Of a stretch of 64,000 nucleotides of DNA, positions 28,590-36,361 are shown in pieces. Source of the DNA: Candidatus Acidulidesulfobacter diazotrophicus. Lineage in GTDB: Bacteria; SZUA-79; Acidulodesulfobacterales; Acidulodesulfobacteraceae. How positions within the stretch are numbered: position 1 is the first letter of the stretch; every line of letters starts with the position of its first letter. The position numbers and the translations under genes were made by a program. The notes under the pieces are model-generated. The model saw only the letters and a program-made list of their open reading frames with translations. It did not search any database and was not told the DNA's origin. The stretch lies in contig SGBB01000011.1 in the NCBI GenBank assembly GCA_004195025.1, positions 16,264 to 80,263 on the forward strand. The letters run 5' to 3'.

Positions 28590-28718
28590 TCTGAGAACTC
28601 TGGATTCCTGCTTTCGCGGGAATGACACCCTATAAGTAAGTTAGAACTTGAATATTCCTAAAATCATTCCTGATTTTGCGTGAATCCAGAAAAAATAAAT
28701 TTCTAACGGTGATTTATC
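28590..28718. mobile_element. MITE-like element G (degenerate)
   Basis: Contains GGATTCCTGCTTTCGCGGG and a second, decayed CATTCCTGATTTTGCGTG arm, and ends in TTTCTAACGGTGATTTA at 28700-28716, which resembles the inverse of the end at 63013. The left TIR is poorly kept. The right end overlaps the TAA of thiS (28714-28716), so the element forms the 3' border of that gene and separates it from thiG. Confidence 0.6.
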
Positions 28719-28914
28719 CTCCCGGCGCTATTGTTACAAGGTCTAATCTATCCTTATCTTTTAGGATAAATTCAGAATATTTTGCCTTGGGTATAATTTC
28801 TTTATTAACAGCAGCAGCTGTACTCTTAACATTAAGGTTGAGAGTTTCTACAAGCTGTAATAAAGTTAAATTTTCATTAAAATTAAATTCTTTATCATTT
28901 ACATAAATAATCAT
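28714..28914 (-). CDS. thiS: Sulfur carrier protein ThiS
   Basis: 66-aa beta-grasp protein ending in IAPGG, the Gly-Gly needed for adenylation and thiocarboxylation. YVNDKEFNFNENLTLLQLVE and VKSTAAAVNKEIIPKAKYSE are typical. It donates sulfur to ThiG in thiazole formation. No ThiF is adjacent, so the MoeB-type enzyme at 32173 may activate it. It is the first gene after a TPP riboswitch and terminator. The stop codon lies within a MITE-like terminal repeat. Confidence 0.92.
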   Translation of the reverse strand: MIIYVNDKEFNFNENLTLLQLVETLNLNVKSTAAAVNKEIIPKAKYSEFILKDKDRLDLVTIAPGG

Positions 28915-29080
28915 AATAATTTATATTTTTTAATAATAATAATCGTAATATTAATAATTTTTGTATAATTTCAATACAATTAATATCAGATTTATTTAAT
29001 AGAACCGAACAATTTGGTAATATTAATAATTTTTTATAAAATTTAAATATATTATTAAACTTTAGTACTTAATAATAAAT

Positions 29081-29132
29081 AAAAAAAAGCTCTTAAAACT
29101 GAAGTATATAAAATAACCAGTTTCAAGAGCTT
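29081..29132 (-). terminator. Terminator of the TPP riboswitch leader
   Basis: Fifteen-base arms at 29087-29101 and 29118-29132 (GCTCTTAAAACTG type with one mismatch) form a long stem. On the minus strand it is followed by a run of T (A-run at 29081-29086). It sits between the aptamer and thiS and is the likely attenuation terminator. Confidence 0.85.
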
Positions 29133-29685
29133 ATATATTTAATAGATTTTAAATTAATTTTAAAATATTATTGCTTATTATATTAAATAAATAAAACCAT
29201 TTAATATTTAAATTATAAAATTAATTGCAAATATATATCAAATAAATTAAATTTTCAAGCTTTCCTTCGCTGGTATTGTCCATATGCAGGTTCAAAGGGT
29301 TTTGAATAAATCCAATCTCAGCCTATTATGATATACATCAGGCACCCCTAGCATTTTAATTATCTTTTTGTTTATTTTTATATTTTAATTAATTAACTTA
29401 TATATTATCATATCGGCTTAATTTAGTCAACTTGTCAAAAGGACTTAAAAGGACTTAACAAAGGACATAATCCTATTACTATTCCGTACAAAAAACCTTT
29501 TTGGAATTGCAACATTTTTTTACACTCTAAGTTAAGGATACTTTATTTTATTTCTTTCTTTATTTCTTATTTTAAAATTTACCACATTTTATTTAAAAAC
29601 AAATCCAAGGATATCGTGGTGACGGCGGGGTTTTAAAGGGCGATAAGGGTTGTTTTGAAAAGCACCGGCAAAAAAAGTTTGACGA
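29133..29685. other. Leader and non-coding gap around the TPP aptamer
   Basis: Apart from the aptamer, no gene is visible. 29353-29685 is AT-rich at first, with short repeats of AAAGGACTTA near 29438-29468, and turns more GC-rich from about 29600 toward the toxin gene, which suggests the border of acquired DNA. Confidence 0.45.
29258..29352 (-). promoter_or_regulatory. TPP riboswitch (THI element)
   Basis: On the minus strand it reads AGGGGTGCCTGATG, GGCTGAGATTGG, then ACCCTTTGAACCTG, and AATACCAGCGAAGGAAAGC, all conserved THI-box pieces in the right order. It heads a leader of about 340 nt to thiS and should shut down thiS-thiG at high thiamine pyrophosphate through the terminator at 29081-29132. 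Confidence 0.95.
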
Positions 29686-29955
29686 TTATCCGAACAACTG
29701 CGAATGGGTTCCTATATCGATAAGTCTCAGCTCATCCTCAAAAACCTGATATATCAAAAGAAGGTCGTTTTTTACGTGGCATTCCCGGCAGCGGTTAAAA
29801 TCTCCGGATAATTTATGGTCTTTGAATTTAGCTTCTAAAGACACTTTTTCGGATAGTTGCTCGATAACATAATAAAATATTTTTTTGTCGTTTTTCGTTA
29901 AAGATAATTTCTGATAATTTTTCAAGAATTTTTTAGTTCTGGATAATTTTAGCAA
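29686..29955 (-). CDS. YafQ-family mRNA interferase toxin (type II TA)
   Basis: 89-aa RelE/ParE-superfamily protein. The YafQ signatures are FKDHKLSGDF, RCRECHVKNDLLLIYQV and the C-terminal IDIGTHSQLF, which carries the catalytic His of this family. It would cut mRNA on the ribosome. Its start overlaps the end of the upstream antitoxin gene by 7 bp (coupled). Its base composition is richer in GC than neighbouring genes, which suggests acquisition. Confidence 0.93.
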   Translation of the reverse strand: MLKLSRTKKFLKNYQKLSLTKNDKKIFYYVIEQLSEKVSLEAKFKDHKLSGDFNRCRECHVKNDLLLIYQVFEDELRLIDIGTHSQLFG

Positions 29956-30233
29956 TTTTCTAAGTCCTTCATAAGATCTTCTACGCTATTAAAATAATCG
30001 ACCTCCCCATTTTCCGCCTCCCTGATAGCCTCCATTGTTTTCTTATTGGGAATTTCAAGCTCAAAAGGAAGTTTCTTATCCATGACTACTTTGGCAAGGA
30101 ATATGTTGATCCCGTCGCTCAAAGTAAGATTGTATTTTTTAAAGAAATCTTTCGCAAAATCCCTGTTTCTTTTATTAAGCTTTATGCTTGTGGATATTCT
30201 TTTTTCGTCCGTTTTTATCGTCATAGATTTCAT
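29949..30233 (-). CDS. RelB/DinJ-family antitoxin
   Basis: 94-aa ribbon-helix-helix antitoxin. After KRISTSIKLNKRNRDFAKDFFKKYNLTLSDGINIFL, the typical beta-helix-helix DNA-binding unit, the C-terminal half (PNKKTMEAIREAENGEVDYFNSVEDLMKDL) wraps the toxin in this family. Together with the YafQ-like toxin it should autoregulate the operon. An AGAGGA SD precedes the ATG. Confidence 0.92.
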   Translation of the reverse strand: MKSMTIKTDEKRISTSIKLNKRNRDFAKDFFKKYNLTLSDGINIFLAKVVMDKKLPFELEIPNKKTMEAIREAENGEVDYFNSVEDLMKDLENC

Positions 30234-30602
30234 AATTTGTATTCCTCTTTTTTAAATGTTTTTATTATTATAACACTAAGGTATTACTAAATCAAATATT
30301 TTTCGGAATTATAAATTAAAAAAGTAATCAGATCCCGGGTAAGTTTATTTGTGGCACCGCCGATGAGTTAAAGTCAACTAAAATTCCCCACCTAAAGAGC
30401 GTTTATTTTCCCCCGCCAATTCCACAGGGTAAATTTAAATTATTTTTTAGCTTTATTTTACCCAAATTACAAACTGATTTAATATTGAAGAAATAGCTTA
30501 TTTAAAAGAAAATTATTTAACGGTGTTAAACGAATTTTTATATAAACAATTTAAGGGTTCGATATGAGCAACGACGAATTTACTATACCTAATATTAATC
30601 AA
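30234..30602. other. Intergenic region between TA module and cysM-like gene
   Basis: 369 bp. The stretch at about 30340-30430 is markedly GC-richer (CCGCCGATGAG, TTCCCCCGCCAATTCC) than the surroundings and includes AAAATTCCCCAC, which recalls the ends of some insertion elements, but no inverted repeat pair is clear. A 14-codon frame at 30564 (MSNDEFTIPNINQL) overlaps the cysM end and is probably noise. Confidence 0.4.
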
Positions 30603-31556
30603 TTATAACATTTCTTTAAAGACAAGAGTTGATAAATATCGAGAGCCTGTGTCCGGTAAAACCGTACTATAATTTCCTTTGTATTTTTGGCTAAGTTTAT
30701 GAATTCCATATAAATTAGCTCCGGAAGAAAAACCGCATAAAAGACCTTCTTGTTTTATAAGTTGTTTAAGCATTAAATAGCTTCCTTCCGTATCTACTTT
30801 TATGTAATCATCTATAATATCGTTATAGTCAAACCCTTGAAAGTTAAATGAGTAATTATATTTCCATCCTTCTATGCCATGCATCGGATTATCGGGCACG
30901 ACGGCGATGATTTTAATATTTTTATTATATTCTTTAAGTCTTTTTCCTGTTCCTATAATAGTGCCGCCTGTTCCTATGCCAGTTACAAAATAATCAATAT
31001 TGCCGCCTGTTTGGGTAATAATTTCTAATGCCGTAGTTTCATAATGAGACATGGCATTATTTGGATTATTATATTGGTCAGGCATATAATAAATATTATT
31101 TCCGCCTCTTTTATATTCTTCAAGAGATTTTTTAATAGCTCCGTCGTGGCTTTCTTCCGCAGGAGTCAGAATTAATTCTGCGCCGTAAAGTTTTATTATC
31201 TGCTTGCGTTCTTCGCTCATGTTTGATGGAGCGTAAATTTTTACTTTTATGTCTAATAATGCGCCTATCATAGCGTAAGAAATCCCGGTATTCCCTGAAG
31301 AAGAATCAATTATAGTCATATTTTGTTTAAGGATATTTTTGTTTATGGCGTCTCTTATCATATAAAATGCAGGTCTATCCTTAATTGAACCGCCCGGATT
31401 TTGAAATTCTGTTTTAGCATAAACTTTAATGCCGTCAGAACCGTTAAATAAATTATTTAATAAACAAATATCCGTTTCGCCGATTGAATTAAACAAATTT
31501 AAACTTAAGAAATTTAATTTATATTTTAGTTCGCTTGCCATATCATTTTTACTCAT
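30603..31556 (-). CDS. cysM: PLP-dependent cysteine synthase family enzyme (CysM-like)
   Basis: 317-aa beta-replacement enzyme. PLP lysine K59 is in FQNPGGSIKDR. SSSGNTGISYAMIG binds the substrate, GIGTGGTIIGTG binds PLP phosphate, and PDTGSRYLSTLVF is the C-terminal tail resembling mycobacterial CysM, which uses the thiocarboxylated carrier CysO with O-phosphoserine. It is the last gene of the sulfur-carrier run, 131 bp after tusA. Substrate (O-acetylserine, O-phosphoserine or other) cannot be proven here. The carrier and MoeB upstream support the CysO/CysM mode. Confidence 0.88.
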   Translation of the reverse strand: MSKNDMASELKYKLNFLSLNLFNSIGETDICLLNNLFNGSDGIKVYAKTEFQNPGGSIKDRPAFYMIRDAINKNILKQNMTIIDSSSGNTGISYAMIGALLDIKVKIYAPSNMSEERKQIIKLYGAELILTPAEESHDGAIKKSLEEYKRGGNNIYYMPDQYNNPNNAMSHYETTALEIITQTGGNIDYFVTGIGTGGTIIGTGKRLKEYNKNIKIIAVVPDNPMHGIEGWKYNYSFNFQGFDYNDIIDDYIKVDTEGSYLMLKQLIKQEGLLCGFSSGANLYGIHKLSQKYKGNYSTVLPDTGSRYLSTLVFKEML

Positions 31557-31687
31557 TTTTATTAATCCAGTTTTTTATCTCGTTATTAAACGATTGTTAA
31601 TTTATTAATTAATCGGTATTAATAAGTTAATTAATAAATTAATTATTATAATCAAGTTATTAGGCTAATATTATAATTTAACAATTA

Positions 31688-31933
31688 TTATTTTTTGAGT
31701 CCATTTTTTTTAACTATTATTTCATAATCGGTATCGTTTATTTTATTAATTGAAAGCACTTTATGACCCTGCTCTTCCATAGAACGCGGAACATTTCTTA
31801 TGGCAGGTTCATAATCTACTATTATTCTTAATATTTCGCCTTGTTTTATTTTTTCTAAAGCAAGTTTAGACCTGACAAAGGTAAAAGGGCATATTTCGCC
31901 TTTAATATCTAATTCGCTCTTATATTCAGCCAT
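31688..31933 (-). CDS. TusA-like sulfurtransferase
   Basis: 81-aa SirA/TusA-family protein. The active Cys is C15 in GEICPFTFVRSKLALEKI. The motif reads CPFT rather than the classic CPxP. The beta strand EILRIIVDYEPAIRNVPRSMEEQGHKV is standard. It likely passes persulfide sulfur to the MoeB/carrier pair. The gap to moeB is 239 bp of AT-rich DNA, so it may have its own promoter or still belong to the operon. Confidence 0.9.
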   Translation of the reverse strand: MAEYKSELDIKGEICPFTFVRSKLALEKIKQGEILRIIVDYEPAIRNVPRSMEEQGHKVLSINKINDTDYEIIVKKNGLKK

Positions 31934-32172
31934 TTTCGCATTTACTCCGCAAATATTAAATATATTGATTAATTAAGCAAATTAATCAATATATTTAATT
32001 AGATTAAGTGAATAATTTAATTAAATTAATTATAAACAAACTAATTAAATAGGTTTATTAATTTAATAAGCTATATAAACAGATTAAACAAAAAAGTTAA
32101 TTAATATAGATTAATAGATTAAGTGAATTATTTATTTATTTATTTAACTAAAAATTAAATAAATATTTTTTA

Positions 32173-32994
32173 TCAATTTCTAAATTCACATGATTCTTCA
32201 TATTCTATTAAATCAATTACCGAAGGATTTTCGCCGCAAAGCGGACAAGTTTTATCCTGTCTAAGTTTCATTTCGGTAAATTTCATATCTAAAGCGTCAT
32301 ATATTAATAATCTGCCGTTTAATGTCGTACCGATGCCGAGAACTATTTTTATAGCTTCATTGGCCTGTATAGCCCCTATTATTCCCGGCAGTACACCTAA
32401 AACGCCGGCTTCCTGACAGCTTGGAACCAATCCTGCAGGCGGGGGCGTAGGAAAAAGACATCTGTAGCAGGGTCCTTTATCGGGCATAAATACAGTTGCC
32501 TGACCGTCGAATCTAAAGATAGAACCATATACAAGAGGTTTTCTGTAAAAACGGCATGCATCGTTAATTAAATATCTTGTCGGAAAATTATCGGTAGCAT
32601 CTATTATCACGTCATAATCTTTGATAAGTTCTTCTATATTGGCAGAAGATATTTTATCTTTATAAGTTATAACTTTAACGTCGGGGTTAATTCTTTCAAT
32701 TGAATCTTTAGCCGAATCTACCTTGTATCTCCCGACATCTTTATTGCCGTGCCATATTTGTCTTTGCAGGTTTGAAAGATCAACCGTATCAAAATCGGCA
32801 ATTCCGAGAGTTCCTATGCCTGCCGCTCCGAGATATAATCCGCATGGCGCACCTAAGCCGCCTGCTCCTATTAAAAGAACTTTAGAAGACAACAGTTTTT
32901 CCTGACCTTCGCCGCCTACTTCGGGCAGTATTATGTGGCGAGCATATCTTTTTATCTGTTCTTCCGTAAAATCCAAAATAACCTCCGTATTCAA
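32173..32994 (-). CDS. moeB: MoeB/ThiF-type E1-like adenylyltransferase
   Basis: 273-aa ATP-dependent enzyme that adenylates the C-terminal Gly of ubiquitin-like sulfur carriers. GAGGLGAPCGLYLG (43-56) is the nucleotide loop, followed by DFDTVDLSNLQRQ and DATDNFPTRYL. Zinc Cys pairs CYRC and CPLC are present. The catalytic region VPSCQEAGVLGVLPGI is conserved. No C-terminal rhodanese domain is present, so an external sulfur donor such as TusA is needed. It sits 46 bp after the MoaD-NIL gene and may also serve ThiS. Confidence 0.94.
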   Translation of the reverse strand: MNTEVILDFTEEQIKRYARHIILPEVGGEGQEKLLSSKVLLIGAGGLGAPCGLYLGAAGIGTLGIADFDTVDLSNLQRQIWHGNKDVGRYKVDSAKDSIERINPDVKVITYKDKISSANIEELIKDYDVIIDATDNFPTRYLINDACRFYRKPLVYGSIFRFDGQATVFMPDKGPCYRCLFPTPPPAGLVPSCQEAGVLGVLPGIIGAIQANEAIKIVLGIGTTLNGRLLIYDALDMKFTEMKLRQDKTCPLCGENPSVIDLIEYEESCEFRN

Positions 32995-33040
32995 ATAATC
33001 TTTTTAATCAAATTTTATTAAAAATTAAACTTAAAAATCT

Positions 33041-33556
33041 TCATTCAACAATATCTAATACGATAGGTTCAACGCTTACGCCTTTAGATTCTAAAAATTT
33101 TACCGCTTTTTCAATATCTGAAGATTCTCCTTCAATTTCAAGAGCAATTATGCCTATATCGTTAGAGATACTGGCGCTTCTTATGTTAGTAATTATATTA
33201 TAATTTTTCCCTATTAAATATATTAGCGGATCTTTAATTACATCTTGAGGATAATTTAAATAAAATTTTTTCTTTTCGGGAGAACCTCCTGCAATAGCAG
33301 GAATAATTGAAATTGTATCCCCGTCTTTGACTAATGAATTATTATTGTCTATAAATCTGATGTCTTCATCATTTAAATAAACATTGACGAATCTTCTAAC
33401 CTGATCATTCTGTTCGCATATTCTTTCTTTTATGCCGGGATAATTTTTTTCAAGGTCGTTAATTATTTCTAAAATGTTAGTCCCTTGAGTGTCAACTTCC
33501 GATTTTCCGCCGGTTAATGTTCTTAAAGGTGTAGGTATTCTAACAGTTATAGCCAT
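33041..33556 (-). CDS. MoaD/CysO-like sulfur carrier fused to NIL domain
   Basis: 171-aa fusion. Residues 1-91 are a beta-grasp ubiquitin-like domain. VNVYLNDEDIRFID and DGDTISIIPAIAGG match CysO/MoaD, with Gly-Gly at 90-91. Instead of ending there, the chain continues with SPEKKK and a NIL domain (about 97-171; FYLNYPQDVIKDPLIYLIG), found at the C-terminus of methionine transporter ATPases. To accept sulfur the Gly-Gly must be exposed, so proteolysis after residue 91 is expected, as with QbsE/QbsD. It is 77 bp downstream of thrC, under the SAM-I riboswitch. Confidence 0.88.
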   Translation of the reverse strand: MAITVRIPTPLRTLTGGKSEVDTQGTNILEIINDLEKNYPGIKERICEQNDQVRRFVNVYLNDEDIRFIDNNNSLVKDGDTISIIPAIAGGSPEKKKFYLNYPQDVIKDPLIYLIGKNYNIITNIRSASISNDIGIIALEIEGESSDIEKAVKFLESKGVSVEPIVLDIVE

Positions 33557-33633
33557 TTTTTCCTCCAGACTATTATCAATTTATTATATAATTAATTGTG
33601 TTTATGTATTTATGTATTTATGTGTTTATTTTT

Positions 33634-34875
33634 TTATTTTTTTTCTCTTATCTTTTTAAGTATTTCTTCAAATTCTTCAAGATTAGGATTAATAACGGGA
33701 GCTTCATTTAATTTGCCGTTAAGCGCTTCTAATGTTTTCAATCCGTTTCCGGTAATTGCAAGTACGGTAGTTTCATTTTTATTAATATAGCCTTTTTCAA
33801 TAAGTTTTTTTGCAACGGCAACGGTGACGCCGCCGGCAGTCTCGGTAAATATTCCTTCCGTAGATGCCAAAAGTTTCATACCTTCCACTATTTCATCGTC
33901 CGTAGCATCTTCGCCAAATCCGCCGCTTTTATGCATCAGGTCCGCAGCGTAATATCCGTCTGCAGGATTGCCTATTGCGAGAGATTTTGCGATGGTATCC
34001 GGATTTTTAACCGGTTTAATAAATTCTCTTTTTTCTTTTACGGTTGATGTAATAGGATTGCATCCCGTAGCCTGCGCCCCGAATATTTTAGTATTGTGCT
34101 TTTCAATTAATCCGCAATACTCAAATTCTTCAATAGATTTTCCGACTTTTGTAATTAAAGAACCGCCTGCCATAGGGACAACAATATTATCCGGAGCCTT
34201 AAAGCCGAGCTGTTCAAGGATTTCAAATGTAAGAGATTTTGAACCTTCCGCATAATAAGGTCTTAAATTTATATTAACAAACGCCCAGTTATGTTTACCT
34301 GCTATCTCCGTGCAAAGTCTATTTACTTTGTCATAGCTTCCTTCTATCTTAACTAAATTGGTTCCGTAAATAAGAGTGCCTAAGACCTTGCCGACTTCAA
34401 GATTTGACGGAATAAACACAAAACTTTCAAAACCGGAAGAAGCCGCCAAAGCAGCCGTTGCATTCGCAAGATTGCCTGTTGAAGCGCATGCGATAACTTT
34501 AAAACCAAATTCTTTTGCTTTAGCTATGGCAACAGAAACTACTCTGTCTTTAAAAGAAAGGGTGGGAAAGTTAACCGCATCGTTTTTAATATATATATGT
34601 TTAACGCCTAAAGCCCGAGCAAGATTGTCAGCCTTAACCAAAGGAGTAAACCCGACATCTTTACCTATTTCTATATCGCCTTTAATAGGGAGCAATTCTC
34701 TGTATCTCCACATATTCGGCTGCCGAGATTTAATTTTTTCTATGCTTATATTTTTTTTGATTTTATCATAATCATAATCTACTTCTAACGGTCCAAAGCA
34801 ATAATCGCAGACATAGAGCGCGCTGTCCGGATATTCTTTTCCGCATTCTCTGCATTTTAGTCCTTTTACAAACAT
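33634..34875 (-). CDS. thrC: Threonine synthase-family PLP enzyme
   Basis: 413-aa fold-type II PLP enzyme. An N-terminal zinc-ribbon (CRECGKEYP, CDYCFGP) precedes the catalytic domain. The PLP Lys is in FPTLSFKDRVV near residue 100, ACASTGNLANATAALA binds substrate/phosphate, VPMAGGSLITKVGKS and ITGNGLKTLEAL follow. Classic threonine synthase converts O-phosphohomoserine to threonine. Its control by a SAM-I riboswitch together with a sulfur carrier operon suggests it may instead or also channel O-phosphohomoserine to homocysteine. That is an inference, since catalysis is not visible from sequence. Confidence 0.85.
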   Translation of the reverse strand: MFVKGLKCRECGKEYPDSALYVCDYCFGPLEVDYDYDKIKKNISIEKIKSRQPNMWRYRELLPIKGDIEIGKDVGFTPLVKADNLARALGVKHIYIKNDAVNFPTLSFKDRVVSVAIAKAKEFGFKVIACASTGNLANATAALAASSGFESFVFIPSNLEVGKVLGTLIYGTNLVKIEGSYDKVNRLCTEIAGKHNWAFVNINLRPYYAEGSKSLTFEILEQLGFKAPDNIVVPMAGGSLITKVGKSIEEFEYCGLIEKHNTKIFGAQATGCNPITSTVKEKREFIKPVKNPDTIAKSLAIGNPADGYYAADLMHKSGGFGEDATDDEIVEGMKLLASTEGIFTETAGGVTVAVAKKLIEKGYINKNETTVLAITGNGLKTLEALNGKLNEAPVINPNLEEFEEILKKIREKK

Positions 34876-34917
34876 TTTGTCTCCTTGTTTTATGAAAGTG
34901 TTATATAAACTATTTGT

Positions 34918-34963
34918 AAAAAAAAAGCCTTTTCTTCCCGATAAATATGAAGAAAAGGCTTTT
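34918..34963 (-). terminator. Terminator of the SAM-I riboswitch leader
   Basis: Arms AAGCCTTTTCTTC and GAAGAAAAGGCTT form a perfect 13-bp stem with a T-run on the minus strand (A-run at 34918-34926). It lies between the SAM-I aptamer and thrC, so it is the likely expression platform. Confidence 0.92.
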
Positions 34964-34973
34964 AACGCTTATC

Positions 34974-35148
34974 TTCTTATCTTTCAGGTATATTTTTGTT
35001 TAACTCTAATGATGTTATTGTAGCATAAATGCCACATTCCTGCGGGAGTTAGCACCGAATAAATTAAATTTTAAAGATAAATTAAAATTTACAGTTTCGG
35101 TTGCTGCGGTTTCAAACGGGCCCGTCCCTTCACCGCTCTTGATAAGAA
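34974..35148 (-). promoter_or_regulatory. SAM-I riboswitch (S-box)
   Basis: On the minus strand: TTCTTATCAAGAGCGGTG (P1/P2 start), GAAGGGACGGGCCC, TTTGAAACCGCAGCAACC, CGGTGCTAACTCCCGCAGG, and closing GAAAGATAAGAA. All S-box blocks are in order and P1 closes perfectly. It controls thrC and the downstream sulfur-carrier genes via the terminator at 34918-34963, so they are expressed when SAM is low. Confidence 0.95.
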
Positions 35149-35571
35149 ATATCAAATTATTTTTTAAGTTTAAAAGAACAATATTGTTAATTATTAAATT
35201 CAAATAATTAACAATTATATAATGTAATGTTCTAAAATTATATATTATAATTTAATTTATGTCAAATTATTTATTGCTGCCCTTCATCCTTATACAATGT
35301 ACATATTATAATTTAATATATATATATTTTATAAAATTTTAAGGATGTATGGGCGGGAATATTTAGCCCATACAAAAAATAAACTTTTAATAATTTAAAT
35401 TTTTTCTACCACTATTATATTATTAATAATATAATAAATATATAATCTTTTGGTAAGGCAAGCTATATTTGAACACTGTAAAATTAAGTTTTATAAATTA
35501 TAAATTATAAATTATAAATGAAATTAGACTTATTACTATTAAATTATTCGTCAAAAAACAAGTTTATAACA
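35149..35571. other. Intergenic region between divergent thrC leader and rlpA
   Basis: About 420 bp, AT-rich. It includes an isolated perfect stem of nine base pairs at 35346-35354 / 35366-35374 (TGTATGGGC ... GCCCATACA) with an 11-nt loop and no T-run. It is of unknown role. No ORF. Confidence 0.45.
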
Positions 35572-36315
35572 ATGAAGACGTGGATAATTATCTTATTTTC
35601 CATGCTGTTAATCCCCCTTTTTTTCTCTGGATGTGTCCCCTATATTATCGGCGGATATCACCCTGAGCCGAAGTATGCAAATAGTTCCGTTCATCCGCAA
35701 TATTATGCGCCAAAATTTTTGCCTCATAATACGGAAGAAGGTGTTGCATCTTGGTACGGACCTGGATTCCAAGGAAGACCTACGGCAAGCGGGCATATTT
35801 ACAATATGTATGATTTAACCGCGGCTTCGAGGACGCTTCCTTTAGATACGTATGCTTATGTTACAGATTTAAAGAACGGCAGAAGCGTTGAAGTGTTTGT
35901 TGACGACAGAGGTCCATATTATGGGGGTAGAATAATGGACCTTTCATATGCTGCAGCAAGGGCTTTAAATATGTTGGGACCAGGCACCGCCCTTGTCAAA
36001 ATACAATATTTAGGACCTAATCCTGTTGCAAAAGTTGAGCAGAATGAAATTAACGGATTCGGAACAAAATATTTGCCGCCCATTACCGGATATACGCTTC
36101 AATTTGCCGCATATACATCTAAAGATAAGGCTTTTAATAAAGAAAAAGTAATTGCAAATTTAGTACCGGGTGTGCATATAATAACGAAAACAGTGCGTAA
36201 TACCGATTATTATTGCGTGGTATTAGGAAAATTTGATAGTTTGAATAAAGCATATGTTTTTGCAAAAGTTATTGCAAAAGAAGGCTATGATATATATATT
36301 ACTAAAAGAGGATAA
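35572..36315 (+). CDS. rlpA: RlpA-like septal lytic transglycosylase lipoprotein
   Basis: 247-aa outer-envelope lipoprotein. A hydrophobic signal ends in the lipobox LFFSGC (Cys at residue 21 from the ATG at 35572, which I prefer to 35518 because it gives a normal signal length). The double-psi barrel domain has ASWYGPGFQGRPTASGHIYN and VFVDDRGPYYGGRIMDLS. A C-terminal SPOR domain (YTLQFAAYTSKDKA ...) binds denuded glycan at the septum. RlpA cleaves peptidoglycan strands lacking stem peptides. LspA at 7463 would process it. Confidence 0.9.
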   Translation: MKTWIIILFSMLLIPLFFSGCVPYIIGGYHPEPKYANSSVHPQYYAPKFLPHNTEEGVASWYGPGFQGRPTASGHIYNMYDLTAASRTLPLDTYAYVTDLKNGRSVEVFVDDRGPYYGGRIMDLSYAAARALNMLGPGTALVKIQYLGPNPVAKVEQNEINGFGTKYLPPITGYTLQFAAYTSKDKAFNKEKVIANLVPGVHIITKTVRNTDYYCVVLGKFDSLNKAYVFAKVIAKEGYDIYITKRG

Positions 36316-36361
36316 ATTAAATAATTAAATAAATAAATAAATAAAAATAGTCGGGGGATAA

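Noticed and set aside
29453..29560. Possible second RNA element before the TPP aptamer
   Set aside because: Only short repeats of AAAGGACTTA are seen, with no stem or known motif.
30340..30430. IS21-like end sequence (AAAATTCCCCAC)
   Set aside because: A short match only, with no paired inverted repeat or transposase fragment.
33968..34255. Plus-strand ORFs opposite thrC (33968, 34376) and opposite LysR (54899)
   Set aside because: They mirror conserved genes on the other strand, lack recognisable motifs and have no SD in a sensible place.
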